A stretch of DNA of 64,000 nucleotides, taken from the NCBI RefSeq assembly GCF_032397745.1, contig NZ_CP135921.1:2046001-2110000 (forward strand). The letters run 5' to 3'. Under the pieces are notes generated by a model that worked only from the letters and a program-made list of their open reading frames with translations, ran no database searches and had not been told where the DNA came from. Below are positions 8,226 to 16,043 of the stretch, in pieces (position 1 is the first letter of the stretch; each line of letters opens with the position of its first letter). Source of the stretch: Bradyrhizobium prioriisuperbiae (GTDB taxonomy: Bacteria; Pseudomonadota; Alphaproteobacteria; Rhizobiales; Xanthobacteraceae). The translations under genes and the position numbers were made by a program.

Positions 8226-10010
8226 TCATGCCGCCGCAACCGCGAGGAACTCGGGCCGGCACTGCCCCAATTGCCAGTAATGCTCGAATACGGCGGTTTT
8301 GCCGATTCGTTCGCCGTAGGTGGCACTGACATGCCGCGGCAGGTCGCCATCCGGCCCGACGAACACCACGGCATTCTCGGCACGATTGAACAGGCGCGCG
8401 ACGCCATAGGGCGTTGCACCGTCACGGCGCATCGCATTCGGGTAGGTAAACGTCGTCAGCGCATCATCGACACGCGACGCGGTGATGGTTTGAAAAATCT
8501 CGGTCGTGTCGGTCAGGACCGTATGCAGCGCGTCGGCGGGATCGGACAGATCGTTGGTGGCCGCGATCAGTCCGGCCGCGCCGCCTGAACGGCCGGTGGT
8601 CCAGTTCAGCACCGCGCCCATGTAGCGCGGCACGGCCGGCAAAGTGACCTTGCCATAACCCGCAAAGGCCAGGCCCAGGCCGCCCGAGCGCGCCACCCAT
8701 TTGCCGGCGGCAATCGCGGTGTCGACATTGCCGACCTTCGCAATCGACTGGCCTGTCGGCGACCAGCCCAGCCATCGGCTATCCAGCCGATCGAAATCAT
8801 CGAAAAACACCTGCTCCCGCAGGCTTGCTTCCGCGCAATCGATCGCGCTTGCGTACAGCGACAGCCGCTTGATGGTGGCGTTCCAATAACCCGTGGAGCC
8901 GCGGCCCAGCCGCGCCGTGGTCATTCCCGCAGGCGGAGCGACATCGATCCATTTCGGCGCCTTGCCGTTGACCGAGCCCAAGACGCTCGTCGCCCCCATC
9001 GCGATCGCCGCCGTCAAGCGCGCCAGCGGGGGAACGATTCCGAGTTGCGCCTCCGTCGGGACGCCGTTCGCAACCACCCTGACGAACAGCGCATGGTTGC
9101 GGAGCTGCAGTTCGACGAAATTTCTGTCGTCTTTCCATTCGCTCCAGAGCGACGCCGTTCCAGCAACGCGCGGCGCGTCGGCCGTGATGACCACCGACCG
9201 CTCGGGCTGCGCCAGATAGGCAGCGTGAGCCGGCGACAGCGTGATGTCATCGGCCGGGCGGGCCGATACGCCATAACTCGACCGCCAGGTTCGCTTTTCC
9301 AGTTGCGGACTGTTGATCTCGAAGCTGACGTCATACGCGCCCGCAACGGATATCTTGAGCGCCAGATTGGCATGGCTGTTGTGGCCGGCCACGGAGCGGA
9401 CCTGAGCCCACCAGGCCTTGTCGGCCTGCAACTGCTGGATCGGCGCCACGCGCAGCGAGGCGACGGCCGGAACCCCCGCGGAATCGTTTTCAACGTTGAG
9501 CAGCCCGAGCCCCGCAACGTTGGCCATGGACCCGCCAGCGAGCCGGATCGCCAGCGAGCCTGTGAGATTCTCGCCGGCGGCAATCGCGAAATGCTTGGGC
9601 GAACCGAGCACGAGGTAGAGATCCCGCGTCGCCTGCCCCGTGAGCCGGAGCAGCCCTTGTCCGGCCCCTCGCCTGGTGAATGTCATGGTACATTCGGCTG
9701 TTGTCACCGGCTGCGGCAGCACGCGCCAGCCATTGGGGAGGGCCGTATCGCTGGAGTAGCCGGCATCCTCAATGCCGTTGGTCGACGCTTCCTCGACCAG
9801 AATGCCGGCGCAATCGCCGAACACCTCGTGATCGACATAACGCAAGGCGCCGGTCAGCGACTGCGCATGCGCGCTCTTCGCCGCCGGATCGGCCAAATCG
9901 AGATCAAGACGTGGTGTGGGATTGCGTTCGGTGGCGCAAGCCGATCGGATCGATCGCGGCGGGGCCATCGCCACGAGCGATCCGACGACAAAAGAGCGGC
10001 GCGAGAGCAT
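8226..10010 (-). CDS. exported protein of unknown function with twin-arginine-like leader and lectin-like regions
   Basis: The 594-residue protein starts MLSRRSFVVGSLVA, which matches the twin-arginine consensus S-R-R-x-F-V-x followed by a hydrophobic stretch, so Tat export is likely. The rest is beta-rich with repeated short aromatic/Gly motifs. The middle (about residues 260-400) and the end (from FDDFDRLDSRWLGW, about 405 onward) resemble concanavalin A/laminin G-like sandwich domains. I see no catalytic signature. It lies at the edge of the polysaccharide export locus, so a polysaccharide-binding or modifying role is a reasonable but unproven inference. An AMDV-type tail-fibre origin is an alternative. 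Confidence 0.55.
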   Translation of the reverse strand: MLSRRSFVVGSLVAMAPPRSIRSACATERNPTPRLDLDLADPAAKSAHAQSLTGALRYVDHEVFGDCAGILVEEASTNGIEDAGYSSDTALPNGWRVLPQPVTTAECTMTFTRRGAGQGLLRLTGQATRDLYLVLGSPKHFAIAAGENLTGSLAIRLAGGSMANVAGLGLLNVENDSAGVPAVASLRVAPIQQLQADKAWWAQVRSVAGHNSHANLALKISVAGAYDVSFEINSPQLEKRTWRSSYGVSARPADDITLSPAHAAYLAQPERSVVITADAPRVAGTASLWSEWKDDRNFVELQLRNHALFVRVVANGVPTEAQLGIVPPLARLTAAIAMGATSVLGSVNGKAPKWIDVAPPAGMTTARLGRGSTGYWNATIKRLSLYASAIDCAEASLREQVFFDDFDRLDSRWLGWSPTGQSIAKVGNVDTAIAAGKWVARSGGLGLAFAGYGKVTLPAVPRYMGAVLNWTTGRSGGAAGLIAATNDLSDPADALHTVLTDTTEIFQTITASRVDDALTTFTYPNAMRRDGATPYGVARLFNRAENAVVFVGPDGDLPRHVSATYGERIGKTAVFEHYWQLGQCRPEFLAVAAA

Positions 10011-10169
10011 GATTCGCAGCTTTCACATGCGCGACGGCGCATGCTGAGGAACAACGAAAAGATTATGTCACTCAAGTCCGCATTGTTACGTAGGGCTTTT
10101 ATCATGCCATGTCGGGTCGACAGCCTCATCCATCGGCGAGGTGCAAGAGAGCGGCATGCCAGCAACAAC

Positions 10170-10754
10170 TCAACGTGGAGCGGCGAACGGCACCAGCACG
10201 TCATCGACGATCCGGACGATCAGCTCGTCGGTGATCGGATCACCGGTGACGAGCAGCCGATGCCAGAGCACGCTCTGGCCCAGTTCGCGCGCGATGTCGA
10301 CGGAGACATCGGATCTCACATCGCCGCGCGCGATCCCCCGCTGCAGCAACGCCACCATCTCATCCTTGCGCCAGCCGATGACATCACGACGGAATGTCTC
10401 TGCAAGTTGCTGGTCGTGAGACATGGCGGTCACCACGGCGCGCAATGCACCGGCTTCGGCGCCGCTGAACAACGCGAGCCAGCCACGCAGCACAGCAAGC
10501 ATATCGCCGCGATAACTTCCAGTGTCGGCATGGGGGATCGCCGCCGCGGCCGTGTGCAGCAGGATGTCGCGCAGCAGCGACTGGCTGTCCGGCCACCGGC
10601 GGTAGAGCACGGCTTTGCTGGTTCCGGCTGCGACTGCGACCGCATCCATGGTCACACCGGCCGGACCATGGCGCTCGAGCAGCACCAGCACCGCCGACCT
10701 GATCGCCGCCTCCAGCTGCTCGCCGCGGCGCCGTTGCATTCTGACCTCAACCAT
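10170..10754 (-). CDS. TetR/AcrR-family transcriptional regulator
   Basis: The 194-residue protein has the TetR N-terminal helix-turn-helix at about residues 15-60 (IRSAVLVLLERHGPAGVTMDAV, then GTSKAVLYRRW in the recognition helix) and a helical ligand-binding C-terminal domain. It is divergent from the PhlG-like hydrolase at 10858. The 103-bp gap between them holds two copies of ATAAGAAACG, the likely operator. The simplest reading is a local repressor of the hydrolase that responds to its substrate or a related phenolic compound. Confidence 0.85.
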   Translation of the reverse strand: MVEVRMQRRRGEQLEAAIRSAVLVLLERHGPAGVTMDAVAVAAGTSKAVLYRRWPDSQSLLRDILLHTAAAAIPHADTGSYRGDMLAVLRGWLALFSGAEAGALRAVVTAMSHDQQLAETFRRDVIGWRKDEMVALLQRGIARGDVRSDVSVDIARELGQSVLWHRLLVTGDPITDELIVRIVDDVLVPFAAPR

Positions 10755-10757
10755 CTA

Positions 10758-10832
10758 CCAATAAGAAACGTTTGCGTTCCCTACCGCAAGGGTCTATAGC
10801 AACAAACCATAAGAAACGATTCAGTATCTTAA
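10758..10832. promoter_or_regulatory. candidate TetR operator region with two ATAAGAAACG copies
   Basis: The decamer ATAAGAAACG occurs at 10761-10770 and 10809-10818, 48 bp apart, in the gap between the divergent TetR and hydrolase genes. The first copy continues into a GAAACG-tttg-CGTTC partial dyad. The second sits in TAAGA-N12-TCTTA at 10810-10831. Duplicate sites between a regulator and its divergent target are typical of TetR autoregulation. Confidence 0.55.
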
Positions 10833-10857
10833 TGCCTTGAACGTTTGGAGGCAAAAC

Positions 10858-11493
10858 ATGCCCCGACCCGTGCTCTATCCGCTCCGGACCGTGGACACGG
10901 CCATCGTCGGTTACATGCAGGCTCCGCACCTGCGCCGGCGGGTGACGATCGATCATCGCCCGCTGGCCGGAATCACGCCCGCGATGCTGCTGAACTGGTT
11001 CACCCATATCGGCGAAACCATGGAGTATGGCGGCGAGACGATTGAGCGCTATCTGGCGTGGCACCCGCTCGATCACATCCGCTGGGAATTGGCGCGGCCG
11101 GCGCCTGGTGGCGGCGCGGCCGAAGGCGCACGGTTTCGCATTGTCGAGAAATTCGGCAACCGCGATGAATTTGCCGTCGACGTGATCGACCGCGTCGAGA
11201 AGCTTGATGAGACCGGCATCCGGCTGGTGCAGCGCGTCGCCGGCGTCATCGTGTTCCAGCTCGAACACACCTGGTCCGCAGGGTCAGACGGCGCGCACTA
11301 TGTCAGCGTGCTGGATGTCGGCGCTCGTTCGCGGCTGTTCACCCCGGTGAACTACCTGCTCACCCGCCGCTTCTCCGACGAAATGCTCCGCGCCTGGGTC
11401 AAGCACAACATCGAGGAAGTCGGTCAGCTCGCGTACCTGCTGCCCGCACTTCAGAGCGGCAGCTACGATGCCAGCGCCTTCATCTCCGCATAG
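10858..11493 (+). CDS. PhlG-like (DAPG/phloretin hydrolase family) protein
   Basis: The 211-residue product carries the metal-site pattern of the 2,4-diacetylphloroglucinol hydrolase family. His69 is in LAWHPLDH, Glu97 in RIVEKFG, and His183/Glu187 in VKHNIEEVG. The H-x3-E pair and the 28-residue first spacing resemble PhlG H129/E160/H270/E274. The family cleaves C-C bonds in acylated phenolics using zinc. The start at 10858 is supported by TGGAGG at 10846-10851; an upstream TTG in frame is less likely. The protein is shorter than PhlG (about 290). Its last 31 bases overlap the convergent tartrate dehydratase gene. Confidence 0.55.
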   Translation: MPRPVLYPLRTVDTAIVGYMQAPHLRRRVTIDHRPLAGITPAMLLNWFTHIGETMEYGGETIERYLAWHPLDHIRWELARPAPGGGAAEGARFRIVEKFGNRDEFAVDVIDRVEKLDETGIRLVQRVAGVIVFQLEHTWSAGSDGAHYVSVLDVGARSRLFTPVNYLLTRRFSDEMLRAWVKHNIEEVGQLAYLLPALQSGSYDASAFISA

Positions 11494-12626
11494 AGGTCGG
11501 CCTTGCCCTCGAAGCCGATGCCCGGCAGTTCCGGCATGGTGATGAAACCGTTCTCCACCCGCACGCCGTCGGGGAAGCCGCCATAGGGCTGGAATAGATC
11601 GGGATAACTCTCATTGCCGCCGAGCCCGAGGCCGGCGGCAATGTTGAGCGACATCTGGTGACCGCCATGGGGAATGCAGCGCGACGGCGACCAGCCCTGG
11701 GCCTCCAGCACCTTCAGTGTGCGTTGGTATTCGCACAAACCATAAGACAGCGCGCAATCAAACTGCAGCCAATCACGATCCGGCCGCATCCCGCCGTAGC
11801 GAATGAGATTGCGGGCGTCCTGATGGCTGAACAGGTTTTCGCCGGTCGCCATGGGCCCTGGATAGAATTCCGCCAGCGCGGCCTGCAGCTGATAATCGAG
11901 GGGATCGCCCGCTTCCTCGTACCAGAACAGCGGATAGTCGCGCAGCATTTTGGCATAGGCGATCGCGGTCTCCAGATCGAAGCGGCCGTTGGCGTCGACG
12001 GCGAGTTGGGCCTGACTGCCGATTTCCTTCAGCACCGCTTCGATCCGCGTGCGGTCGTCTTCGATCGGCGCGCCGCCGATCTTCATCTTCACCACGTTGT
12101 AGCCGCGATCGAGATAGCCGCGCATCTCGGCACGCAGCATCGACAGGTCCTTGCCGGGATAATAGTAACCGCCGGCGGCATAGACGAACACCTTCGGGTT
12201 CGCCGCCCTGCCATGGCGCTCGGCCAGCAGGCGAAACAGCGGCTTGCCCGCGATCTTCGCCACTGCGTCCCACACCGCCATGTCGATGGTGCCGACCGCG
12301 ACCGAACGCTCGCCATGGCCGCCGGGCTTCTCGTTCATCATCAGCGTCGCCCAGATCTTGTCCGGATCGAGATTGTCGCTGGTCTCATCGCGCAGGGTTT
12401 TCGGATCCGCCTGCAAGATACGGTCGCGGAAACGCTCGCGGATCAGGCCGCCCTGGCCGTAACGGCCATTGGAGTTGAAGCCATAGCCAACCACCGGATT
12501 GCCGTCGCGCACCACGTCGGTGACAACAGCCACCAGGCTCGACGTCATCTTGCTGAAGTCGATGTAGGCGTTGCGGATCGGCGAGGCGATCGGCTTGGTG
12601 ACTTCACGAACATCGATAATGCGCAT
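11463..12626 (-). CDS. tarD: D-tartrate dehydratase (enolase superfamily)
   Basis: The 387-residue protein has the enolase-superfamily layout of an N-terminal capping domain and a TIM barrel. K180-M-K182 supplies the base, D211, E237 and E263 are metal ligands, and H320 (PHGGHQ) is the second acid/base. These match K184, D213, E239, E265 and H322 of the characterised Bradyrhizobium japonicum D-tartrate dehydratase with a constant offset of two. As recalled, the whole sequence is also very close to that enzyme. It would convert D-tartrate to oxaloacetate using Mg2+. The start at 12626 gives MRIIDVREVTKP, as in the known protein. It is divergent from a LysR gene, its likely regulator. Confidence 0.9.
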   Translation of the reverse strand: MRIIDVREVTKPIASPIRNAYIDFSKMTSSLVAVVTDVVRDGNPVVGYGFNSNGRYGQGGLIRERFRDRILQADPKTLRDETSDNLDPDKIWATLMMNEKPGGHGERSVAVGTIDMAVWDAVAKIAGKPLFRLLAERHGRAANPKVFVYAAGGYYYPGKDLSMLRAEMRGYLDRGYNVVKMKIGGAPIEDDRTRIEAVLKEIGSQAQLAVDANGRFDLETAIAYAKMLRDYPLFWYEEAGDPLDYQLQAALAEFYPGPMATGENLFSHQDARNLIRYGGMRPDRDWLQFDCALSYGLCEYQRTLKVLEAQGWSPSRCIPHGGHQMSLNIAAGLGLGGNESYPDLFQPYGGFPDGVRVENGFITMPELPGIGFEGKADLYAEMKALAS

Positions 12627-12758
12627 GTGGCTGTTCCCGGACTGAGCTTTTGGTCTATCGTCATCGCGTACACCGCCCGTTGTCGCAAGGCCAATGCCAA
12701 GATCGGTTTTGTCTATAAACGATCGGCATGACCTCCATGGATCGAACCTGGACCTGAG

Positions 12759-13661
12759 ATGGACCTGAACTGGCTCGAAGACTTTCTCGCGCTCGCCGAA
12801 CAGCACTCCTTCTCACGCGCCGCCGACTGCCGCAACGTGACCCAGCCCGCTTTCAGCCGCAGGATCCGCGCGCTTGAAGAATGGATCGGCGTGCCGCTGT
12901 TCATTCGCAGCGCGCAGGGCGTCTCGCTGACTGCGGCCGGCGCGTTTCTGCAGACCCATGCCGAGACCATCACCCGCGAGCTCTACCGTGTCAGGCGCGA
13001 GAGCCAGGCGATGGCCGAGCGCGCAACCGCGACACTGTATTTCGCCGCCACCCATGCACTGTCGTTCACGTTCTTTCCCGGCTGGATCCGCCGTCACATC
13101 GACTTCGAAGGGCTGGGCACGCTGAACCTGATGTCGGACAGCATGGAGGCCTGCGAGCAGATCATGCTGGATGGCAAGGCGCATTTCCTGCTCTGCTATC
13201 ACCATCCGATGGCGCCGACGCGTTTTGCGCCGGAGCGGTTTCCAAGCGTGACTGTCGGCGGAGATGTCCTTGTGCCGCTGTCGGCGCCGGGACGGGACGG
13301 CCGGCCCGTCTGGCCTGCAGCCGGCGGCGCGCAGGCGCCGACACGCCGCCTCGCCTACAGCAACTCGTCGGGCCTCGGGCGAATCCTCAGCGCGATCCAG
13401 ACCGGTAGCGTGGTCGGGAGTGAAACGGTCTTCACCTCGCATCTCGCCGCCACGCTGCTGACCATGGCGCGCCAAGGCCACGGCCTCGCCTGGCTGCCCC
13501 AAACCCTGGCCGACGACGATCTCGCAGCCGGGCGGCTTGTTGCTGCAGGCGCGGCTGATCTCAACATTCCGGTCGAAATCCGGATTTTCCGCGATACCAG
13601 TTGCCGCGGCAGCGCCGCCGACGCGATTTGGCAGCGCTTGACCCAGCAGACGGCGACATGA
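12759..13661 (+). CDS. LysR-family transcriptional regulator
   Basis: The 300-residue protein has the LysR winged helix at residues 1-60 (LEDFLALAEQHSFSRAADCR, then QPAFSRRIRALEEWIG) and a periplasmic-binding-like effector domain after about residue 90. It is divergent from tarD with a 132-bp gap and followed 98 bp later by an MmgE/PrpD gene on the same strand. LysR genes usually control the divergent neighbour, so tartrate or a related hydroxy-acid is the likely effector; this is inference from position. No missing residues or truncation are apparent. Confidence 0.88.
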   Translation: MDLNWLEDFLALAEQHSFSRAADCRNVTQPAFSRRIRALEEWIGVPLFIRSAQGVSLTAAGAFLQTHAETITRELYRVRRESQAMAERATATLYFAATHALSFTFFPGWIRRHIDFEGLGTLNLMSDSMEACEQIMLDGKAHFLLCYHHPMAPTRFAPERFPSVTVGGDVLVPLSAPGRDGRPVWPAAGGAQAPTRRLAYSNSSGLGRILSAIQTGSVVGSETVFTSHLAATLLTMARQGHGLAWLPQTLADDDLAAGRLVAAGAADLNIPVEIRIFRDTSCRGSAADAIWQRLTQQTAT

Positions 13662-13759
13662 CGACCCGCGGTTCCGCGAATGCGGCCATGCTTTCGCGAC
13701 TGCTTGAACGCACCGTCGTGGCCGCCTAACCTGCGCGCGCTCAGGGAGAACCAACAACA

Positions 13760-15127
13760 ATGGCGAATGAAACCGCGACGCTCGCAGCCTATGTCACAAA
13801 CCTGAAATTCGGGGACATCCCGCAGGACGTGCTGGCGCGCGCCAAGGTGCTGACACTGGATTTCCTGGGCAGCGCAGTGCGGGCCCGACGCGAGGCGGAT
13901 TCCACCGGTTCGATCCTGGCGATGCTGTCGGCGCTGTCGCTCGATGGCAGCGGCGACGCCACCGTGTTCGGCGACAGCAAGACCTACACGCCGGCCGTCG
14001 CGGCGCTGCTGAACGGCGCGCTGGGGCATTCGCTTGACTTCGACGACACCCATGCGGACTCCTCGCTGCATCCGAGTGCGCCGGTGGTGCCGGCAGCGTT
14101 CGCCGTCGGCGAGATGGTCGGCGCATCGGGACGCGAGGTGCTGACCGCGATTGTGGCCGGTTATGAAGTGTGCTGCCGGCTCGGCAACGCACTCGATCCG
14201 ACCTCGCATTATGCGCGCGGCTTCCACCCGACCGCGACCGCCGGCACCTATGGCGCGGCCGCCGCAGCCGGAAAATTGCTGGGACTCTCCGAACAGCAAC
14301 TGATCGCGGCGTTCGGCGTGTCCGGCAGCCAGGCTGCGGGATCGCTGCAGTTCCTGGTCAATGGCGCCTGGAACAAGCGTTATCAGGTCGGTGCCGCCGC
14401 CATGAACGGCGTGGTGGCCGCAACCCTTGCCAAGCAGGGTTTTGTCGGCGCGACGGAATCGGTCGAGGGCAAGCATGGCCTGCTGGTCGGCTACACCGAC
14501 CATGCCGATGCGAACAAGGCGACCGCGGGACTCGGCAAGGTTTATGAGACCATGAAGATCGGCGTCAAACCCTATCCGAGCTGCCGCTACACCCACGCCG
14601 CGATCGACGCGCTGATCGCCATGCGCCGCGAACACAATCTGACGCCGGAGCGAATCGCAAAGGTCGAGATCGGCCTGCATCGCAACGGCATCACGCTGAC
14701 CGGCGATCCCGACACCAAGCGCCATCCGCGCAGCATTGTCGGCGGCCAGTTCTCGATGTTCTTCACCGGCGCACTGGCGCTGGAGCAAGGCAGCTTCGGC
14801 TGGGACGATTACAAACGGCTTGGCGATCCCGCCATCGACGCGCTGGCCGATCGCATCAACGTGGTGCAGGACGACCGGCTCGAGGTCGGCCGCACCCATC
14901 CGTTCGGCGCGCGTGTCAGCATCACCAGCGACGATGGAACCCATGAGCGGCTGCTGGCCGATCCCTCGGGCGAGCCGGTGTCGTTTCCGGATGCCGCCGC
15001 CATGCAGCAGAAGTTCCTGCAACTGGCGCGTCCCGTGCTGAATGGGGGCGCGGAGAAATTCGCCGATGCGATTCTGTCGCTGGAGCGGTTTGCGAAAGTG
15101 AGCGAGGCGACGAGGCTGGGGCGGTGA
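13760..15127 (+). CDS. MmgE/PrpD family protein
   Basis: The 455-residue protein matches the MmgE/PrpD fold: an all-helical first domain with GHSLDFDDTHADSSLHPSAPVVPAAFA (about residues 89-115), which is the family signature, and a smaller alpha/beta domain containing the KPYPSCRYTHAAIDA motif near residue 270. Family members include 2-methylcitrate dehydratase, cis-aconitate decarboxylase and iminodisuccinate epimerase, so the substrate cannot be fixed from sequence. GGGAGA stands a few bases before the start. Its place beside tarD and its LysR regulator suggests a hydroxy-dicarboxylate or related acid. Confidence 0.85.
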   Translation: MANETATLAAYVTNLKFGDIPQDVLARAKVLTLDFLGSAVRARREADSTGSILAMLSALSLDGSGDATVFGDSKTYTPAVAALLNGALGHSLDFDDTHADSSLHPSAPVVPAAFAVGEMVGASGREVLTAIVAGYEVCCRLGNALDPTSHYARGFHPTATAGTYGAAAAAGKLLGLSEQQLIAAFGVSGSQAAGSLQFLVNGAWNKRYQVGAAAMNGVVAATLAKQGFVGATESVEGKHGLLVGYTDHADANKATAGLGKVYETMKIGVKPYPSCRYTHAAIDALIAMRREHNLTPERIAKVEIGLHRNGITLTGDPDTKRHPRSIVGGQFSMFFTGALALEQGSFGWDDYKRLGDPAIDALADRINVVQDDRLEVGRTHPFGARVSITSDDGTHERLLADPSGEPVSFPDAAAMQQKFLQLARPVLNGGAEKFADAILSLERFAKVSEATRLGR

Positions 15128-15135
15128 TGGCTCCC

Positions 15136-15245
15136 CATCCTGAGGCGCCTGCGAAGCAGGCGTCTCGAAGGATGAGGTCCGGACGCAGCAACTCCGCGCT
15201 TCATGGTTTGAGACGGCACAAGTGCGCCTCCTCGCCATGAGGGTT
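15136..15245. repeat. Bradyrhizobium-type intergenic palindromic repeat
   Basis: The segment begins CATCCTGAGG, contains a perfect hairpin (CGCCTGC at 15146-15152, GAA, GCAGGCG at 15156-15162) and runs into TCGAAGGATGAGG, the inverted counterpart. This CATCC...GGATG element is widely dispersed between genes in Bradyrhizobium and Rhodopseudomonas. It sits between two convergent genes and may act as their terminator. Confidence 0.7.
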
Positions 15246-15264
15246 CAGGTCAGAGCGCTCTGCC

Positions 15265-16029
15265 TCAGATCGACTTGAAATCTCCGCCGCGTCCCAGGCC
15301 TGAGGAAAACCGTGCCGCGCCCTTGGCCGCTTCCGCGCGCAGCGGCGCTTCGCCGCCTTCGCCTTCGTGACGCAATGCGTCGGCGATATCTTTGCCCCAT
15401 TGGGTGTAGCTCGACATCCGGTCGGCGCGCATGCAGACCTGCGGAAACTGCGCCAGCTGCGCCGCCAATTGCTCGGCCTCGGCGCGCGCGGTGCCTTGCG
15501 GCACCACGCGGTTGGCAAGCCCGAACGACAGCGCTTCGTCGGCGGCGACCGGACGCCCGGTGAGGATCATGTCCAGCGCGCGGCTGTGGCCGATCAGGCG
15601 CGGCAGCCGCACGGTGCCGCCGTCGATCAGCGGCACGCCCCAGCGGCGGCAGAACACGCCGAACATCGCCGACGTGGAGGCCACGCGCATGTCACACCAC
15701 AAGGCCAACTCAAGTCCGCCCGCCACCGCGGGTCCCTCCACCGCCGCAATCACCGGTTTCGACAGCAGCATGCGCGACGGCCCCATCGGCCCTTCGCCCG
15801 CGGGCTCGCTCCGCGGCGCATTGGAGACGGTCTTCAGATCGTAGCCGGCACAGAAATAACCGCCGGCCCCGGTGAAGACGGCGACATCACTCGTCTCATC
15901 CTTGTCGAACGCGGCGAATGCGGCGCGCAGCAGCAGTGCGGTTTCATGATCGACCGCATTGCGCGCCTCCGGCCGGTTGATGATGACCGTGGTGACGGCC
16001 CCCTGTTTCTCGACAATGACTTTGCTCAT
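15265..16029 (-). CDS. enoyl-CoA hydratase/isomerase (crotonase) family protein
   Basis: The 254-residue protein has the crotonase fold, with oxyanion-hole segments GAGGYFCAGYDLK (about residues 57-69) and GPAVAGGLELALWCDMRVA (about 102-120). The N-terminus IINRPEARNAVD is typical of the family. The ATG at 16029 is preceded by GGGAGGA at ideal spacing; an in-frame start at 16044 is less likely. It lies just downstream of an acyl-CoA synthetase on the same strand (14 bases between stop and start), so the two probably activate and then hydrate or isomerise one acid. The usual second catalytic Glu is not obvious, so hydratase activity is not certain. Confidence 0.82.
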   Translation of the reverse strand: MSKVIVEKQGAVTTVIINRPEARNAVDHETALLLRAAFAAFDKDETSDVAVFTGAGGYFCAGYDLKTVSNAPRSEPAGEGPMGPSRMLLSKPVIAAVEGPAVAGGLELALWCDMRVASTSAMFGVFCRRWGVPLIDGGTVRLPRLIGHSRALDMILTGRPVAADEALSFGLANRVVPQGTARAEAEQLAAQLAQFPQVCMRADRMSSYTQWGKDIADALRHEGEGGEAPLRAEAAKGAARFSSGLGRGGDFKSI

Positions 16030-16043
16030 GACATCCTCCCGCA

